The position numbers were made by a program, and so were the translations under genes. 64,000 bases of DNA from Ichthyophis bannanicus (taxonomy: Eukaryota > Chordata > Amphibia > Gymnophiona > Ichthyophiidae), in assembly GCA_033557465.1 (NCBI GenBank), contig CM066033.1, positions 592,192,438 to 592,256,437 of the forward strand. The letters run 5' to 3'. The first letter of the stretch is position 1. The number at the start of each line of letters is the position of its first letter. A model generated the notes under the pieces. It ran no database searches. It had not been told where the DNA came from and saw only the letters and a list, made by a program, of their open reading frames with translations. Below are positions 30,315-40,936 of this stretch, one piece after another.

Positions 30315-30477
30315 GTTCACTGGGGAGCTGAGGGAAGCTCCAGCAGGATATGTCTTGAGAAAAGGATTCTGATTGGTCCAGTCTCCGTGCTGCAGGAGGA
30401 GGTGCACTACCCGGATGTGGAGGACTAAACTGGACCCTCCAGGAACTACAATTACCAGGTAAGTGTAATTATAATTT
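30315..30477 (+). repeat. C1 right terminal inverted repeat and outer extension
   Basis: Inverted match to 24556-24665, followed by the outer end. The outer end holds TTACCAGGTAA (a palindrome) overlapping CAG|GTAAGT, then GTAATTATAATTT. Confidence 0.85.
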
Positions 30478-32608
30478 TCCCTCGATGCCGTTTTTCCTCC
30501 TGAGGTGAGGACACCGGTTTATTCTTCTCTCCAGGATCAGGTAACCCACAAACAGTCTGTTAAGACTAGCCAATTCTTGAAGGGTAAGTCTCATGCCCAG
30601 CATGACGGCGGCTCCGGCCTTGCCCTCAAGACCCCATTGGCAATAAAACCCCGGTGGGAGTCTTCGGGCTCCAAAGCATTTACGGGGTTTCAGGTTGTTA
30701 CTGGGGCTCCAGGTTGTTCCTGGGGCTCACCCCTCACAGAACATACCTGAGCCATGCTTGGGGGTGGTATCCGCTTCGAGCGGTACCGATAACCCGGCAT
30801 CGGCACCGGTGTCGAGTGTTCCACTCTTCACCAGGGATCGTCATTTGGTGTCCTCGGTACCTTCGGGGCCGATCGATACGACCCAGATTGACTTTCCTGT
30901 ATCTCCGCCATGCTTGGGGTTGGTACCGGCTTCGAGTGGTACCGATACATCGGCATCGGTGTCGAGTGTTCCACTCTTCACCTGGGATCGTCATCTGGTA
31001 TCCTCGGTACCTTCGGGGCCGATCGATACGAACCAGATTGACTTTCCTGTATCTTCGCCATGCTCGGGGTTGGTATCGGCTTCGAGCGGTACCGATACCC
31101 CGACATCGGCGCCGGTGTCGAGTGTTCCACTCTTCACCAGGCATCGTCTTCGGACGTCCTCGGTACCTTCGGAACCGATCGATACGACTCCGATTGACTT
31201 TCCTGTATCGGCATCGCCGATACCACCACCACCGTCGGTACCTTCTAGACATGCATCGATAGACTCGCTCCCTTCGATGCCGAGTCTAGAATTGATATCC
31301 AGTCTAGATGACTTGGTACTGACGCGTTTCAGAACCGATCCATATCGTTTCCGTCTACGCAGTACCGAGGATATTCACCAAGGCTCTCTGGCTACCTTGG
31401 TACCGCTTCAGCAGCCCCCGATTACTGCTTCGATGACATTACCGTCTCCGATACCGGTATCGGTATCAATGTCGATTCCTGCAGTTCCATCGGTGCCATC
31501 GATCCTTTCTATGCCTAGCTTGGAATCGATACCGGGCACTGATGATGCAGTACTAACTGCCTCGAATCAGACCTGTCAGTATCACTGTCCATCTAGCAGG
31601 ATTCTTTTTCTGCACCAGTCCAGTATGTCTTCTGGTGCTCAAGCTGCTCCTTCAACCTCAGCTTACCCAGGAATAGTTCCTATTGGAGATCCTTCTTTTC
31701 AGAAATTTCTCCTTGACATGGCAACCTTTCTTGCCATTCCTATTCCTGGCTTTACTCTTGACCAAGATCCTGCAGATAAGGAAAATATAATGCTTCCTTT
31801 ACATCATTCTTTGCAGGATCTTCTTCTGAGGATGTGGGAATCACCTTTAAAGGTTCCTTTGCCTTCTACAGCCACTAATGTTCTGTATCAGGTGCCTTCC
31901 TCTCCTGGGTTTCAAAAAAACCAACTTCCACATCATTCCCTTGTAGTGGAATCAGCAATAAGGAAGGTAAGAAGTAAGAAGAAGCATTCTTCTTATCCGC
32001 CAGGTCGTGCATCTAAAGCACTTGATGCCTTTGGACATCAAACCTTCCAAACTTCTATGCTGGCTTCAAGAATTATTTCATATATTTTTTATATGAGTCT
32101 GACACTTCAGGAGGTCACAGAGAAATTATCTCTTTTGTCCCCTTTTTTGTCAGAACCTAAGGCCACTGACTATTCCTTGCTTCTTAATCATAGCAGGAAT
32201 ATCTCTTGGTTTCTTTCTCGTGCTTCTCTAGACTCTTTTGAGTCTGTTAGCAGATCCTCTGCTATTGCCATTGGAGCACGTCGTACAGCCTGGCTGCAAG
32301 CTTCAGACTTGAGCAGATGGGCACAACATACACTGGGTAATTCTCCTTGTACTGGAGAAAATCTCTTCAATAGAGAGGCTTTACATCAGGTTGCTCATTG
32401 CTCCACTGACTTCCCTGGTTCTGGAAACCATCCTAAGCCTTCTTTTTCCCCAGGACGTAGGAAATGTCCTACCAAACCTTCTTTCCCTAAGAAAAGAAGG
32501 TTTCACCCTTCTCCTGCCCATCCTCCAGATGTACCCAAGCAAGGGACATCTCATCCTAGTCTGAAGTCCACAGACTCTAACCAGTCTAATCATAACCAGC
32601 AACCATAG
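30478..32608 (+). pseudogene. B2 gag, main part (637-codon open segment)
   Basis: An open frame from 30695 to 32608 contains the Ser/Pro/Thr-rich middle and the conserved C-terminal half (MLPLHHSLQDLLLRMWESPL, ASKALDAFGHQTFQTSMLAS, AIAIGARRTAWLQASDLSRW, GENLFNRE). Upstream, 30505-30750 is in another frame. The change is explained by a 19-base near-tandem duplication (GGTTGTTACTGGGGCTCCA then GGTTGTTCCTGGGGCTCAC) at 30690-30730 that is single in B1. The protein ends at TAG 32606-32608, with no recoding TGA. Confidence 0.75.
30752..31210 (+). repeat. In-frame tandem repeat (3 units, ~150-156 bp) in B2 gag
   Basis: Units begin with CCATGCT at 30752, 30908 and 31058, giving periods of 156 and 150 bases (52 and 50 codons). 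Each encodes the same Ser/Thr/Pro-rich block (SSGTDT-ASAPVSSVPLFT, SSVPSGPID). B1 has a single unit at about 13655-13810. Confidence 0.85.
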
Positions 32609-34723
32609 GTTCCTGTATGTTACAATCTACAATTAACTTCTTCTTAGCAGAAGTTTATTCTTCAAACTCTACACTGGTTTTCTCTTTTCAGTATGCTAAG
32701 CTGTCAGGATATTTTTGTCCATGGGTTACAGAATTCTCCCCTTCTTACTACTATGAAGGGAGGTTACAACTATCCCATGATAGTTTCTGTCCCCATATGG
32801 ACATTCTTTCCTTCAGCTGACTTACCATATGGTAAGTCACCTTTCAACCCCCTCTCTTCCAGGGTTTCCCCTGCTTGAGTTGGTACCATACTGAAACACT
32901 TTTCTTCTTTCCAGTGTAGACTTTGTTATCCTTCCATGCATGCTCTGAACAACTCATCAGACAGGGACAGGAATATCTCCGCTCCCTTTGTCTGTTTTCA
33001 TACAGGAGAATCCCCTCTGCTGTTTTGTTCAGTTGCTATGCATGCAGGAGTTCCAGTGATTACTTTAATGCTCATTGCAAGCTACTTTCAACTATCTTGC
33101 ATATAGTACTACTCACTGCAGGTTATCTTCTAGCCATATCCTTACCTAGGATGTGGCAACACATCTGACTTCTGTCAGTTTTGTCTCATATTTCTCCTGC
33201 ACAATGCTCTCTGCAATCTTCAGAGAAGCTTTCTACTATGGGCCCTTGCTACAGAGCATTGAACTTTATCTCTGAGGGTTTTTCCATATAATAGAAAAAG
33301 CTTATATAGTCATTCCAGGGCTATATAGGTTCTTTATACCCTCTTGTCTCCTGTTGTGATACCGAAGACAAGCTTTTCCTGCGTGAATGTCCAAGGAGTT
33401 CCCAATCTGGCAGGAATCTACCCCTTTTTTCCTTACAGCTTGGCATTGTGTTTTCTGCTCCACTTAGACAACGCATACCCTTTTACTGTACATGATACCC
33501 CTAAGTCCCTTGGCTGGGTCATCCTGGTGTCTTAGTCTATGCGTTTTCTTGTCCTTTGGACATGTCAGAGTCCTAAAGTACTCCTGACGTGCTCTTACCA
33601 GACTGCTGCTATTCTCTGTTTTTCACGCAACCATACTGGTTATTCCACTGAACTACATTCCTGCACCGCAGAAATAGATTCTCTATATATCTTCCGGTGG
33701 TTTTCACACCCTCATTAGATGAATCTTTTCCCATCACATTCCCCATGCGAATGTTTTTCTGTAGCTCACTTGCAGGCATGTATTCTCAGAATTATATTCA
33801 TGTATGTATATGTCCTATACATACATGTTTTTCTACTCTGGGGGGGCATAAGCCATGCCCATCTATATTTTTATACATATGTATATGTATGTGCCCCTTG
33901 GGAGATGTCCATAGGACCCTAGGTATTACCTACTATCTCCCTAACTGTCTGTGCTATAAAGTTTTTACCTTCTTAAGGGGTCCAGACAGTCAACTTGCCT
34001 ATTTTCATACGGCTCAGTAAGTGGGAGCGGTTATACATACAATTACTGCTGTGACGTCAACAGCTTCTATTTTGGTTATACATCTCCCTGTCTATGAAGT
34101 TTCAAACTTCAATGTCTTCCTATCTCTTACCAGCTAGGAAAGACAGTGTACATCTTCAGTATTTCTGAGTACACTTCTGTTCTCTTTGGGAATAGGGGCT
34201 TTTTTCCATACCCCCTCTTCCTTTCCGGACTGGGCTAATTCTTCAGATCGGTCAGTCTTCTTCTTTTAGTCCTCAATGTTAATAACTCTGTACCTAAAAG
34301 AGTTTTCAGCTTTTTCCATAAAGCTTTCCATTGAAGACCTGCCGTTCTTCTCCTACCCCAGTTGACACCTGGGTCACCTGCCCATTCCAGGCTTGGAACT
34401 TCATCCTCACTGCTGTGAAGTTACCTTGAAGATTCCGCTACTGCATCTACAGTACACTCCATCACAGTTCTACTTCCTACAATCCAGTAGGTAAGCTCTA
34501 TATTGTACTAGTTCATTAAATATTTTAATGATACTTGACATACATTCTAAAGACTCATTTTTTCTGTAGTCTTTAGATTTGCTGTTCTTCTACAGCTCTT
34601 CTCTATTCAACTCCTACCCCCCATCCCTCAGGGGATGCCGGGGATCCAGGTTTGGAAAATGCCGTCCTGTTCCAGGGATACGCATTTTATGGGATCTTCC
34701 CTGGCACCCACAGCTAGGGAGTC
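32609..34723 (+). other. B2 noncoding body replacing pol
   Basis: No RT, RNase H or YR similarity in any frame. It shares blocks with the B1 body: the GGGCCCTTGCTA block at 33240, a TA/TG-rich microsatellite near 33800-33890, and AACTCCTACCCCCCATCCC before the ICR. Origin unknown. Confidence 0.7.
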
Positions 34724-34820
34724 CCCATATGTGAAGACTCATTCCTGCTTGTTCCTGGAGATAGCACAGTTACTTACCTGTAACAGGTGATCTCTGGGAA
34801 CAGCAGGAATTAGTCTTCAC
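34724..34820 (+). repeat. B2 internal complementary region
   Basis: Inverted copies of the B2 start (CCTGGAGAT) and end (AGCACAGTTACTTACCTG) joined as in B1. Confidence 0.85.
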
Positions 34821-34889
34821 AACCCACCCACCTCCCCTAGGAGTTGTATCTATCTCCTCTCCTCTTTCTCTCCTTCTGTCTCAGCTATG

Positions 34890-35081
34890 AAATTCAACTG
34901 AGGAGAGGCAGTGGGAAAGGCGGGAAGTCAGCGCGCAGGCCCGAGGGATGCTCCCAAAAGCTTTCTGATTGGATGCTGGGGAGCATTCCCGTGCAGGCTC
35001 CGTCGGTACCGACGTACCCATATGTGAAGACTAATTCCTGCTGTTCCCAGAGATCACCTGTTACAGGTAAGTAACTGTGCT
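34890..35081 (+). repeat. B2 right terminal inverted repeat and outer extension
   Basis: Inverted match to about 24040-24160, with the inverted CCAAT box (CTGATTGGATGC), GTCGGTACCGACG and the terminal ACCTGTTACAGGTAAGTAAC. Confidence 0.85.
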
Positions 35082-35841
35082 TTTTTTTAGGGGTGTGGGT
35101 CAGTTTTCTGGGCTGTGCAGTATTGTTCCTTGGCCTTTATCCTTTCATCCTCTTCTGTAGTTTTGGTTTGATTATTTCACACTTGTAAGCAGAGACCATA
35201 AAGTATTTGTCAAAGGTAGTGTTGCGACTTTTTTAATTCAGGATTTCCTTTATCCCACCCCCATCCTTTGTCTTCTGAAGTTCATACCCACCTCTAGCAC
35301 CAGTTACTTCCCCTTGGATAATGATGCATGAATACAGATTTCCAGGTCCATCTCTTATCTTCTGGTTTTTAGCTAGGACGCACAATTTTCTTTCAAGCAC
35401 TTCTCACCTTCTCCATCTTGTCTCGCTTTTCAGATTTTTTTTTCTTTCCTCCTTCCTCTTTTTATCAAAAATATTAGGTTCTTTTCCCCCACCAAAATAG
35501 CAGTATCTGCAGGTAAAACTGGCAGCATAGTGGTACCACTGAGTCTGTGTTTCTGATTCCCACTATTACTACTACTCCTTTGCTTTTAAGAAGTGTACTA
35601 GGAAGGGAAAGTCAGAGGGACCTGGATTATACATTGTGTCCTTCTGTTTTCTGCTTGCCTGCTGCTATTGCTGATGACTGACATTCATGTGGAATCAAGG
35701 GATGAGGGATGGCGAAGCAGTTTTGTTTTAGCAACAGTGCACACTCTACTTTGTGCATCACTAATGTATATAACGGCATATGTTTCAGGTAGGCCTTGAG
35801 TTATTATTTATAGTCATTGTTTTCTTTTCTTTTCATTTTAG
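35082..35841 (+). other. IRF2BP2: IRF2BP2 intron, 3' part with splice acceptor
   Basis: About 760 bases with no repeat I recognise, ending in a long pyrimidine tract (35817-35838) and AG at 35840-35841. The exon frame continues open a few codons into the tract by chance. The intron reaches back at least to the window start unless an exon was missed, because the conserved N-terminal zinc-finger exon is not found upstream. Confidence 0.7.
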
Positions 35842-36566
35842 GTGCTCGAACAGTAAGGAAAAGAAAAGCTTCTCCTGAGCCAGAAGGTGAAGCTGCTGGA
35901 CCTCTTAAAATTGGTGGAGAAGCACAGCCATGGTTGCCAGTAATTGATGGCTTAAAAGTTCCCACCATGTCTAGTACATCTTTTGTGTCGCCACCATCAA
36001 CGCTATCGCCACACTCCAATCGTACCACACCACAGGAAGTCGCACAAAATGGCCAGTCTCCAATGGCAGCTCTAATCTTAGTAGCGGATAATGCAGGTGG
36101 TAATCTCGTATCCAAAGAGGCTAACCAAGTCCACTGCACAGCTAGAAGAAATAGTAACAGTTCGCCATCTCCGTCGTCTGTGAGCCAAAGAAAGATTGGT
36201 CTTAGGGATGTGCCAAGTCATGCTCAAAGTGGAGGAATGACACCTCTTCCAGGAATGGAACAAGTTCATCCTCAAAGCATTCCAGACTCCTCTGTACCAA
36301 ACAGTATACCACTATGTTGCACTCTTTGCCATGAGCGCCTAGAGGACACACATTTTGTACAGTGCCCTTCAGTACCATCGCACAAGTTTTGTTTCCCTTG
36401 CTCAAGGCAAAGTATCAAGCAGCAAGGATCTTCTGGGGAAGTATACTGTCCAAGTGGGGAAAAATGCCCTTTGGTTGGTTCTGGCGTACCCTGGGCTTTC
36501 ATGTTGGGTGAAATTGCAACAATTCTTGCAGGTGATGTTAAAGTGAAAAAAGAGAGAGACTCTTGA
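35842..36566 (+). CDS. IRF2BP2: IRF2BP2 terminal coding exon
   Basis: C-terminal 241 residues of interferon regulatory factor 2-binding protein 2, a nuclear transcriptional co-repressor. The exon opens [20 protein letters not shown] with a basic, nuclear-localisation-like cluster. It continues through [14 protein letters not shown] and ends with the family's cysteine-rich RING-type domain: [46 protein letters not shown], then [19 protein letters not shown]. It is uninterrupted and highly conserved. IRF2BP2 is the family member with an intron before this part (IRF2BP1 and IRF2BPL are intronless), which agrees with the acceptor here. The exon starts in phase 1, and the stop is TGA 36564-36566. 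A processed copy is unlikely because the acceptor is intact. Confidence 0.93.
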
Positions 36567-37686
36567 CTTTTTTTTGCTATTTTCGAACTTCCTTCTTTTT
36601 GAACTAAAATGGCTTGAATTGTAAATATGTTCAAGAGAAGGGAAGCATAGACTTCATAAACATGTCTGTATAATTTTCAGTTTCTGGAAACATTGTGTGT
36701 CTATTTTTTAAGACACAGGGAAACCTATTCTAAAAGCATTTTCTCTCAGTGTGTTTTCAAGAACATTTTCTCTTGGCAATTGTTCAGTGTAGTCTTAAGA
36801 TGCTTTGTAGACTGGTGAAACAAATGCTTTTAGCTGTATTTGTATTCAGTTGTTCAAAATGCCAAATACATTTTCTCATATTTGTAAATATGCTTTGTAG
36901 TCTTATTTTTGGTTATTCATTAGGTTCCCTGGGTATTTGCTATCTCAAGGCATTAAAATGGACAAGCTTGTTAAAGAATCCAAATGAGGGGGTCATTCAA
37001 TGATAGTGAAACACTGTTAAATTGATATTTTATAAGTGGTTTGCAGCAGTATTAAGTGACAACACTTTCAGAATCCATCACTGTCTTGAAACAATGACTT
37101 CCCATGAACATTGTTCAGTGCAGTAGATCTCAGTGTTGCAGAACAATTATTTCATTGCTATACATAGAACTGTGACTTTGAAACGCATTCACATGAGACA
37201 CTAACTTTAAGCTGTTGGAAACATAGAATGTTACTTGGATTCTGTTGAAAGCACCTTAACCACATATAGTTTGCAAATGCTTAACACTGGTGACATGAAA
37301 GTAAACAATTAATAGTTAAACATAATTATGAAAGTTAAGGATGTCAGTGGAGTTCCTGAAGTAGCAGTATCAATTTTTAGAATGTAATTTAATTTACTTA
37401 CCCATGACCTGTTGTATGCTTACAGAACTGGATATTGCAGGTTATTAATTGATATTAACTCAGCATCTTAGCAACATTTTCCAGCACACATTGATTGTGG
37501 CGGTCTTTATAACTGTATTCTTCCTGAATTGCCTTTCAATATGGGAACCTTCAAGCTTTTGTGTTGTACCGTTTATGGACTTTGGTTTTATAGCTGATCG
37601 GATCTGTATAGTACTGTTAGCACTGTAATGGTCATGGATGCCCACATTTTCGTGCAGTGTGGGGGTACAGAGAACTGATTTTTGCC
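36567..37686 (+). other. IRF2BP2: Probable IRF2BP2 3' UTR
   Basis: AT-rich, repeat-free sequence directly after the stop codon, without long frames. An ATTAAA occurs near 36952, but no clear AATAAA is seen before the Penelope-like insertion at 37701. The transcript may end within this stretch or continue beyond 44541, where AATAAA occurs at about 44750. Confidence 0.5.
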
Positions 37687-37700
37687 AGGTTTACTTTTAA
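37687..37700 (+). repeat. 14-base target duplication of the Penelope-like element (left copy)
   Basis: AGGTTTACTTTTAA, repeated exactly at 44528-44541, after the right end of the element. The pair brackets the Penelope-like element together with the A2 element nested in it. Confidence 0.8.
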
Positions 37701-38612
37701 ATCAATCACAAAAGGCAACAAGCCAATCCTATGAGCCAAAACCCACCATGCGGCTTAAGCAAATGCACAAACTAGAAGAGTGAGGGAAATAAGATACACT
37801 CCCATGTAAGAAGAAACTTTTGTCGGACTATATACTACCTTGTCCGGGGGTATAGAAAACCAAACCTCCCAGACCCTGGTAAATCTTAGTCCATTTTAAT
37901 CAAACCAGCAGTAAAAAGTAAATACAAACCTAACTGCCACGGCAAATTTTTCAAGGTGAAAGACAGACACGACACAGTCCTGCGTTTCAGGCCCAAATTT
38001 AAGACGCCCTGCTTCAGGTCAGCTTTGTCGTCACCGATCAAAAAGCCGTCACTTGACTGATAAATAAAAACCCCTTACGGGAGATATCTTTTAAACATGG
38101 TGTCTGACGTCATCCAGTCTCCAGAGCTTATCAAAACAGTAGGGGAAAAAAGGAGAATGTTAAAAAAGGCTATGCCAATCTAGTTCCAAATTAAGACTAT
38201 GCGGAACCACTGTGTTAAGGCGAAAAATCCAACGCTGTTCGGTGTTTTGTAACTTTTGAGTCTTATCGCCTCCACATGGATTTAAAGAAATCCAATCAAT
38301 CGCTCTCCAGCGCAATTCCTCAAACTTGTGTCCACAACTGAGCATATGTTGCACTAGTGGGGCTGAGATTGTCCGGGTCTGGAGTCGGGATGCATGCTCA
38401 GATAACTGGACCCGTAATGGACGAGTAGTCCGGCCAATGTAAACCAAATCACATGGGCAACTGATTAAACATACCACATATGAGGAATCACAAGTAGAGT
38501 GGAAAAACGACCACAAACGTCGTGTACGAGGATCAGTCCATGTAGTGGTCTGTGTCGTGTGTGTCTTTCACCTTGAAAAATTTGCCGTGGCAGTTAGGTT
38601 TGTATATACTTC
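37701..38612 (-). mobile_element. Penelope-like element, 5'-truncated (left part)
   Basis: Net about 1.05 kb counting the right piece at 44388-44527. It has a GIY-YIG endonuclease end on the minus strand and ~200-base inverted terminal repeats (left 37780-37980; right split by A2), the pseudo-LTR arrangement typical of Penelope-like elements. The 79 bases between the duplication and the left repeat form the usual unpaired tail. RT is absent. Confidence 0.8.
38160..38516 (-). pseudogene. GIY-YIG endonuclease domain of Penelope-like element
   Basis: Minus-strand frame with YVVCLISCPCDLVYIGRTTR (GIY-YIG core as VVCLI...VYIGRT), then RVQLSEHASRLQTR and APLVQHMLSCGH. These are the conserved arginine, glutamate/histidine and C-x-C features of the Penelope EN domain, which nicks DNA for target-primed reverse transcription. 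About 118 codons remain, ending LELDWHSLF; the RT that should precede it was lost by 5' truncation. Confidence 0.8.
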
Positions 38613-38631
38613 TTCTCCAGGACCAAGCAGG

Positions 38632-38775
38632 AAGTCAGTCCTCACATATGGGTGACGTCGGCGCCGACGGAGCCCTCGCGGAGCAATTTTCCCCAGCTTT
38701 CAAAGAAAGCCTTTGGGAATTGCAGCGCGCATGCGCGGTCCCCTTCCCGCCCAAGGGTGCCATCTTAGCCAGTCT
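38632..38775 (+). repeat. A2 left terminal inverted repeat (with NRF1-like site)
   Basis: Inverted match to 44195-44340. Contains GACGTCGGCGCCGACGGAG, the NRF1-like GCGCATGCGC at 38727-38736 and GCCATCTTAGCCAG. In the right copy the NRF1 core is mutated to GCGCATGTGC, a CpG loss. Confidence 0.85.
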
Positions 38776-39015
38776 TCTTTTTTTCCGCGGAGCCCTACAG
38801 ACGTACCCGTCGTGTCCCCGCGAAAAAGTTGATTTTACTCATAATTTTCTCCTTTTTTCCTTCGGTTCGACGCCGGTCTTTTTCCCGCCCGGACTCGCGA
38901 CGCCGGTCACGAGTCCTCTTCTTCTTTTTCGGTTTTTCTGACTTAGTCAGTTTCGTTTTCGGTTTTTTCCCTGGCAGCCCGGTCCTTTGACCTCGCAGGG
39001 GCCCTTTTTCCCCAG

Positions 39016-40936
39016 ATGGCTGCCAGTGGCTTTAAGCGGTGTGGTCAGTGTGACCGAAATATGTCGCTAACTGACACACACGACAATTGCCTCCGCTGCC
39101 TGGGCCCGGATCATGAAGAAATGATCTGTGGGGCCTGCGGCAAAATGTCCTCCAAAGCGTTGAGAAGTCGGCGGCATCAGCGGGATAGGATCTTCGCTGA
39201 CCCCAGCCGTACCCGGACCTCGTCGGAGGCCTCCGCGTCCAGAGGTTCCAGCTCGGACCGTCGCCGGAGTTCCTCCGACAGGGGTTCTCCCTCCGGGGAC
39301 CATCGACGGAAGGTGAAACCCGCGAGGGCGGCGTCGGTGGACGCTCCTGGCTCCGCGAGGGCCAGGTCGCATAGCCCCGATAGCCGTCCCGGGTCCTTGG
39401 AGAAGGAGCACCTCTCGAAGCGACCTCGCCTGGAGTCGGAGCTGCCTGCTCGGGTAAGTCCTGTGGTCCTCCTGGACTCGCCTCCGAGACCGCCGACGTC
39501 GGGCCCGACGCCGTCGGGGCCCGAGTCGGGGGCTGCTGGGTCACCTGAGCTCGGACTCAGGTTGACGGCCTTGGAGAGCAGACTGTCTGCCTTCATGGAC
39601 CAGCAGCGGGCACTGCTCGCTGGCTTCGCTGGCGCCGCTGCCCCGACCGCCGGGACGTCGACGTCTAAGTCGACCCCGGAGACCGAGCCGATCCTCGAAT
39701 CCATGCGAACTCGAGTCGATCCTCGGTCGAGGTCACCCTCGGCCTCCCGTTCGGGACCGAGGTTGCCGACGCCGACTCCCTCGGCGTCGGGGCGGCAGGC
39801 GCCGCGCCCTGCCCGGGCCGACCCCACCGATTCCTCGTCGGAGTCGGTCTGGGAGTCTGAAGAGGAAGAGTCGCCTGATTCCTTTCGGACTCGGTGTGTC
39901 CCCTCGGACTCACCTGAGTCCGAACCTCGGAAGCAGTCCCCCCCGGAGGATGCCCGGTTCTCGGACTTCGTCAGGGATATGGCCAAGGCTTTGGCCTTCC
40001 CTGCAGATCCCGAGGAGGAGCCTCGAGCCGAAGAGCTCGACGCCCTCCAGTATGACTCTCCCGCCAGGGAACACTTTACTGTACCGGTTCCTCCCATGCT
40101 GGAACGACTACTCTTACGCATGTGGGAGAGTCCGGCCTCCTCGCCGGTCCTGAGCAAGCAGGTCGATTCTATCTATCGAGTCCGCAAGAGCCCTGGCTTC
40201 CAAAAAGCACAGCTACCACACCATTCCATGGTAGTGGAATCGGCCATGCATCGTCTTAAGAGCCAGAAGATGCACTCCTCGGTGCCTCCTGGCAGGGAGG
40301 CCCGTAACCTGGATGGCCTTGGTAAGAAGTGTTTCCAGGGCTCTATGCTTGCGTGTCGTGTCCAGACCTACCAGCTATACATGGGCATGTATCTCCGAGA
40401 CCTGGCTAAAGAGCTAGCCGGATTCTCCGCTGGTTTGTCCGAGGAACCCTTGCGGAGGTTCCTGGCCTTGTCCTCTGGCATTCGGGAATGCTCAAAATTC
40501 ATATCCCGAGCAGCCTATGATGGCTTTGAAGCATCGGCTCTAGTGGCTGCAGCCGGCATCGGTGCCCGCCGACAGGCTTGGCTTCAGTCGTCTGACCTTG
40601 AGCCCTGGGTGCAGGACAAGTTGGTCGATGTCCCCTGCCGAGGCGAGAACCTCTTTGGCAAGCCCATGGCTGAAAAGGCTGCACAGATCGAGACGGAGAC
40701 TCTCACCAGGACTAGGCTTTCTAGGAAGACCTCCGCCCCTTCCCAGAAAAAGAAGGGCTCGGGAAAAGTCCTTTTACCCGAGAAAGGCGGCTGCCTACAA
40801 ACAATACCCCCAATATCAGGCCCCTGCAGCTCCCCAACAGGGCCAGCAGGCCAAGGGACGGGGTAACGGGTCCCGTAGGCAGCAAGCCCCCAAGCCTGCA
40901 CCACCAGCCCCTGCTCAGCAGGGTGGGGGTTTTTGA
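39016..40936 (+). pseudogene. A2 gag (2-base deletion near the C-terminus)
   Basis: Open from MAASGFKRCGQCDRNMSLTD for 580-odd codons with the N-terminal zinc pattern, the Ser/Arg-rich middle and the conserved capsid-like C-terminal part (VESAMHRLKSQKMHSSVPPG, AAAGIGARRQAWLQSSDLEP, GENLFGKP). An A-tract deletion near 40764 replaces the family tail (KKSFYPRKAAAYKQYPQYQ) and ends the frame at 40866. The original frame is open on to the TGA at 40934-40936, in the context GGT TTT TGA C. Confidence 0.85.

Larger units (their letters stand above)
24536..30477 (+). mobile_element. C1: complete family-C DIRS inserted in B2 gag
   Basis: The ends (CCTGAGCGGTCCTCCAG at the left, GTGTAATTATAATTT at the right) are both copied in the ICR at 29915-30011. 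It contains gag, RT/RNase H and YR in the family order. Taking C1 out joins GAGTT to CCCTCGA, matching the uninterrupted GAGTTCCCCTCGA of B1 at 13400, so no target duplication was made. Gag has one frameshift and YR one; pol is open. Confidence 0.9.
30478..35081 (+). mobile_element. B2 right part: gag, noncoding body, ICR, right ITR
   Basis: Resumes the B2 gag exactly after C1 and runs to GTAACTGTGCT at 35081. With the left part the net length is about 5136 bases, against about 5120 for B1 without its LINE. Like B1 it has gag and intact ends but no pol or YR. Confidence 0.85.

Noticed and set aside
24536..30477. C1 as an LTR retrovirus-like element
   Set aside because: No LTRs, protease or DDE integrase. 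ITRs, ICR and tyrosine recombinase identify it as DIRS-type.
30734..31252. Antisense Arg/Tyr-rich frame with repeats over B2 gag
   Set aside because: It is the complement of the tandem repeat in gag. Low complexity, not a gene.
35817..35841. Frame start upstream of the IRF2BP2 exon
   Set aside because: The first codons (MFSFLFIL) are the pyrimidine tract of the splice acceptor read through. The exon begins at 35842.
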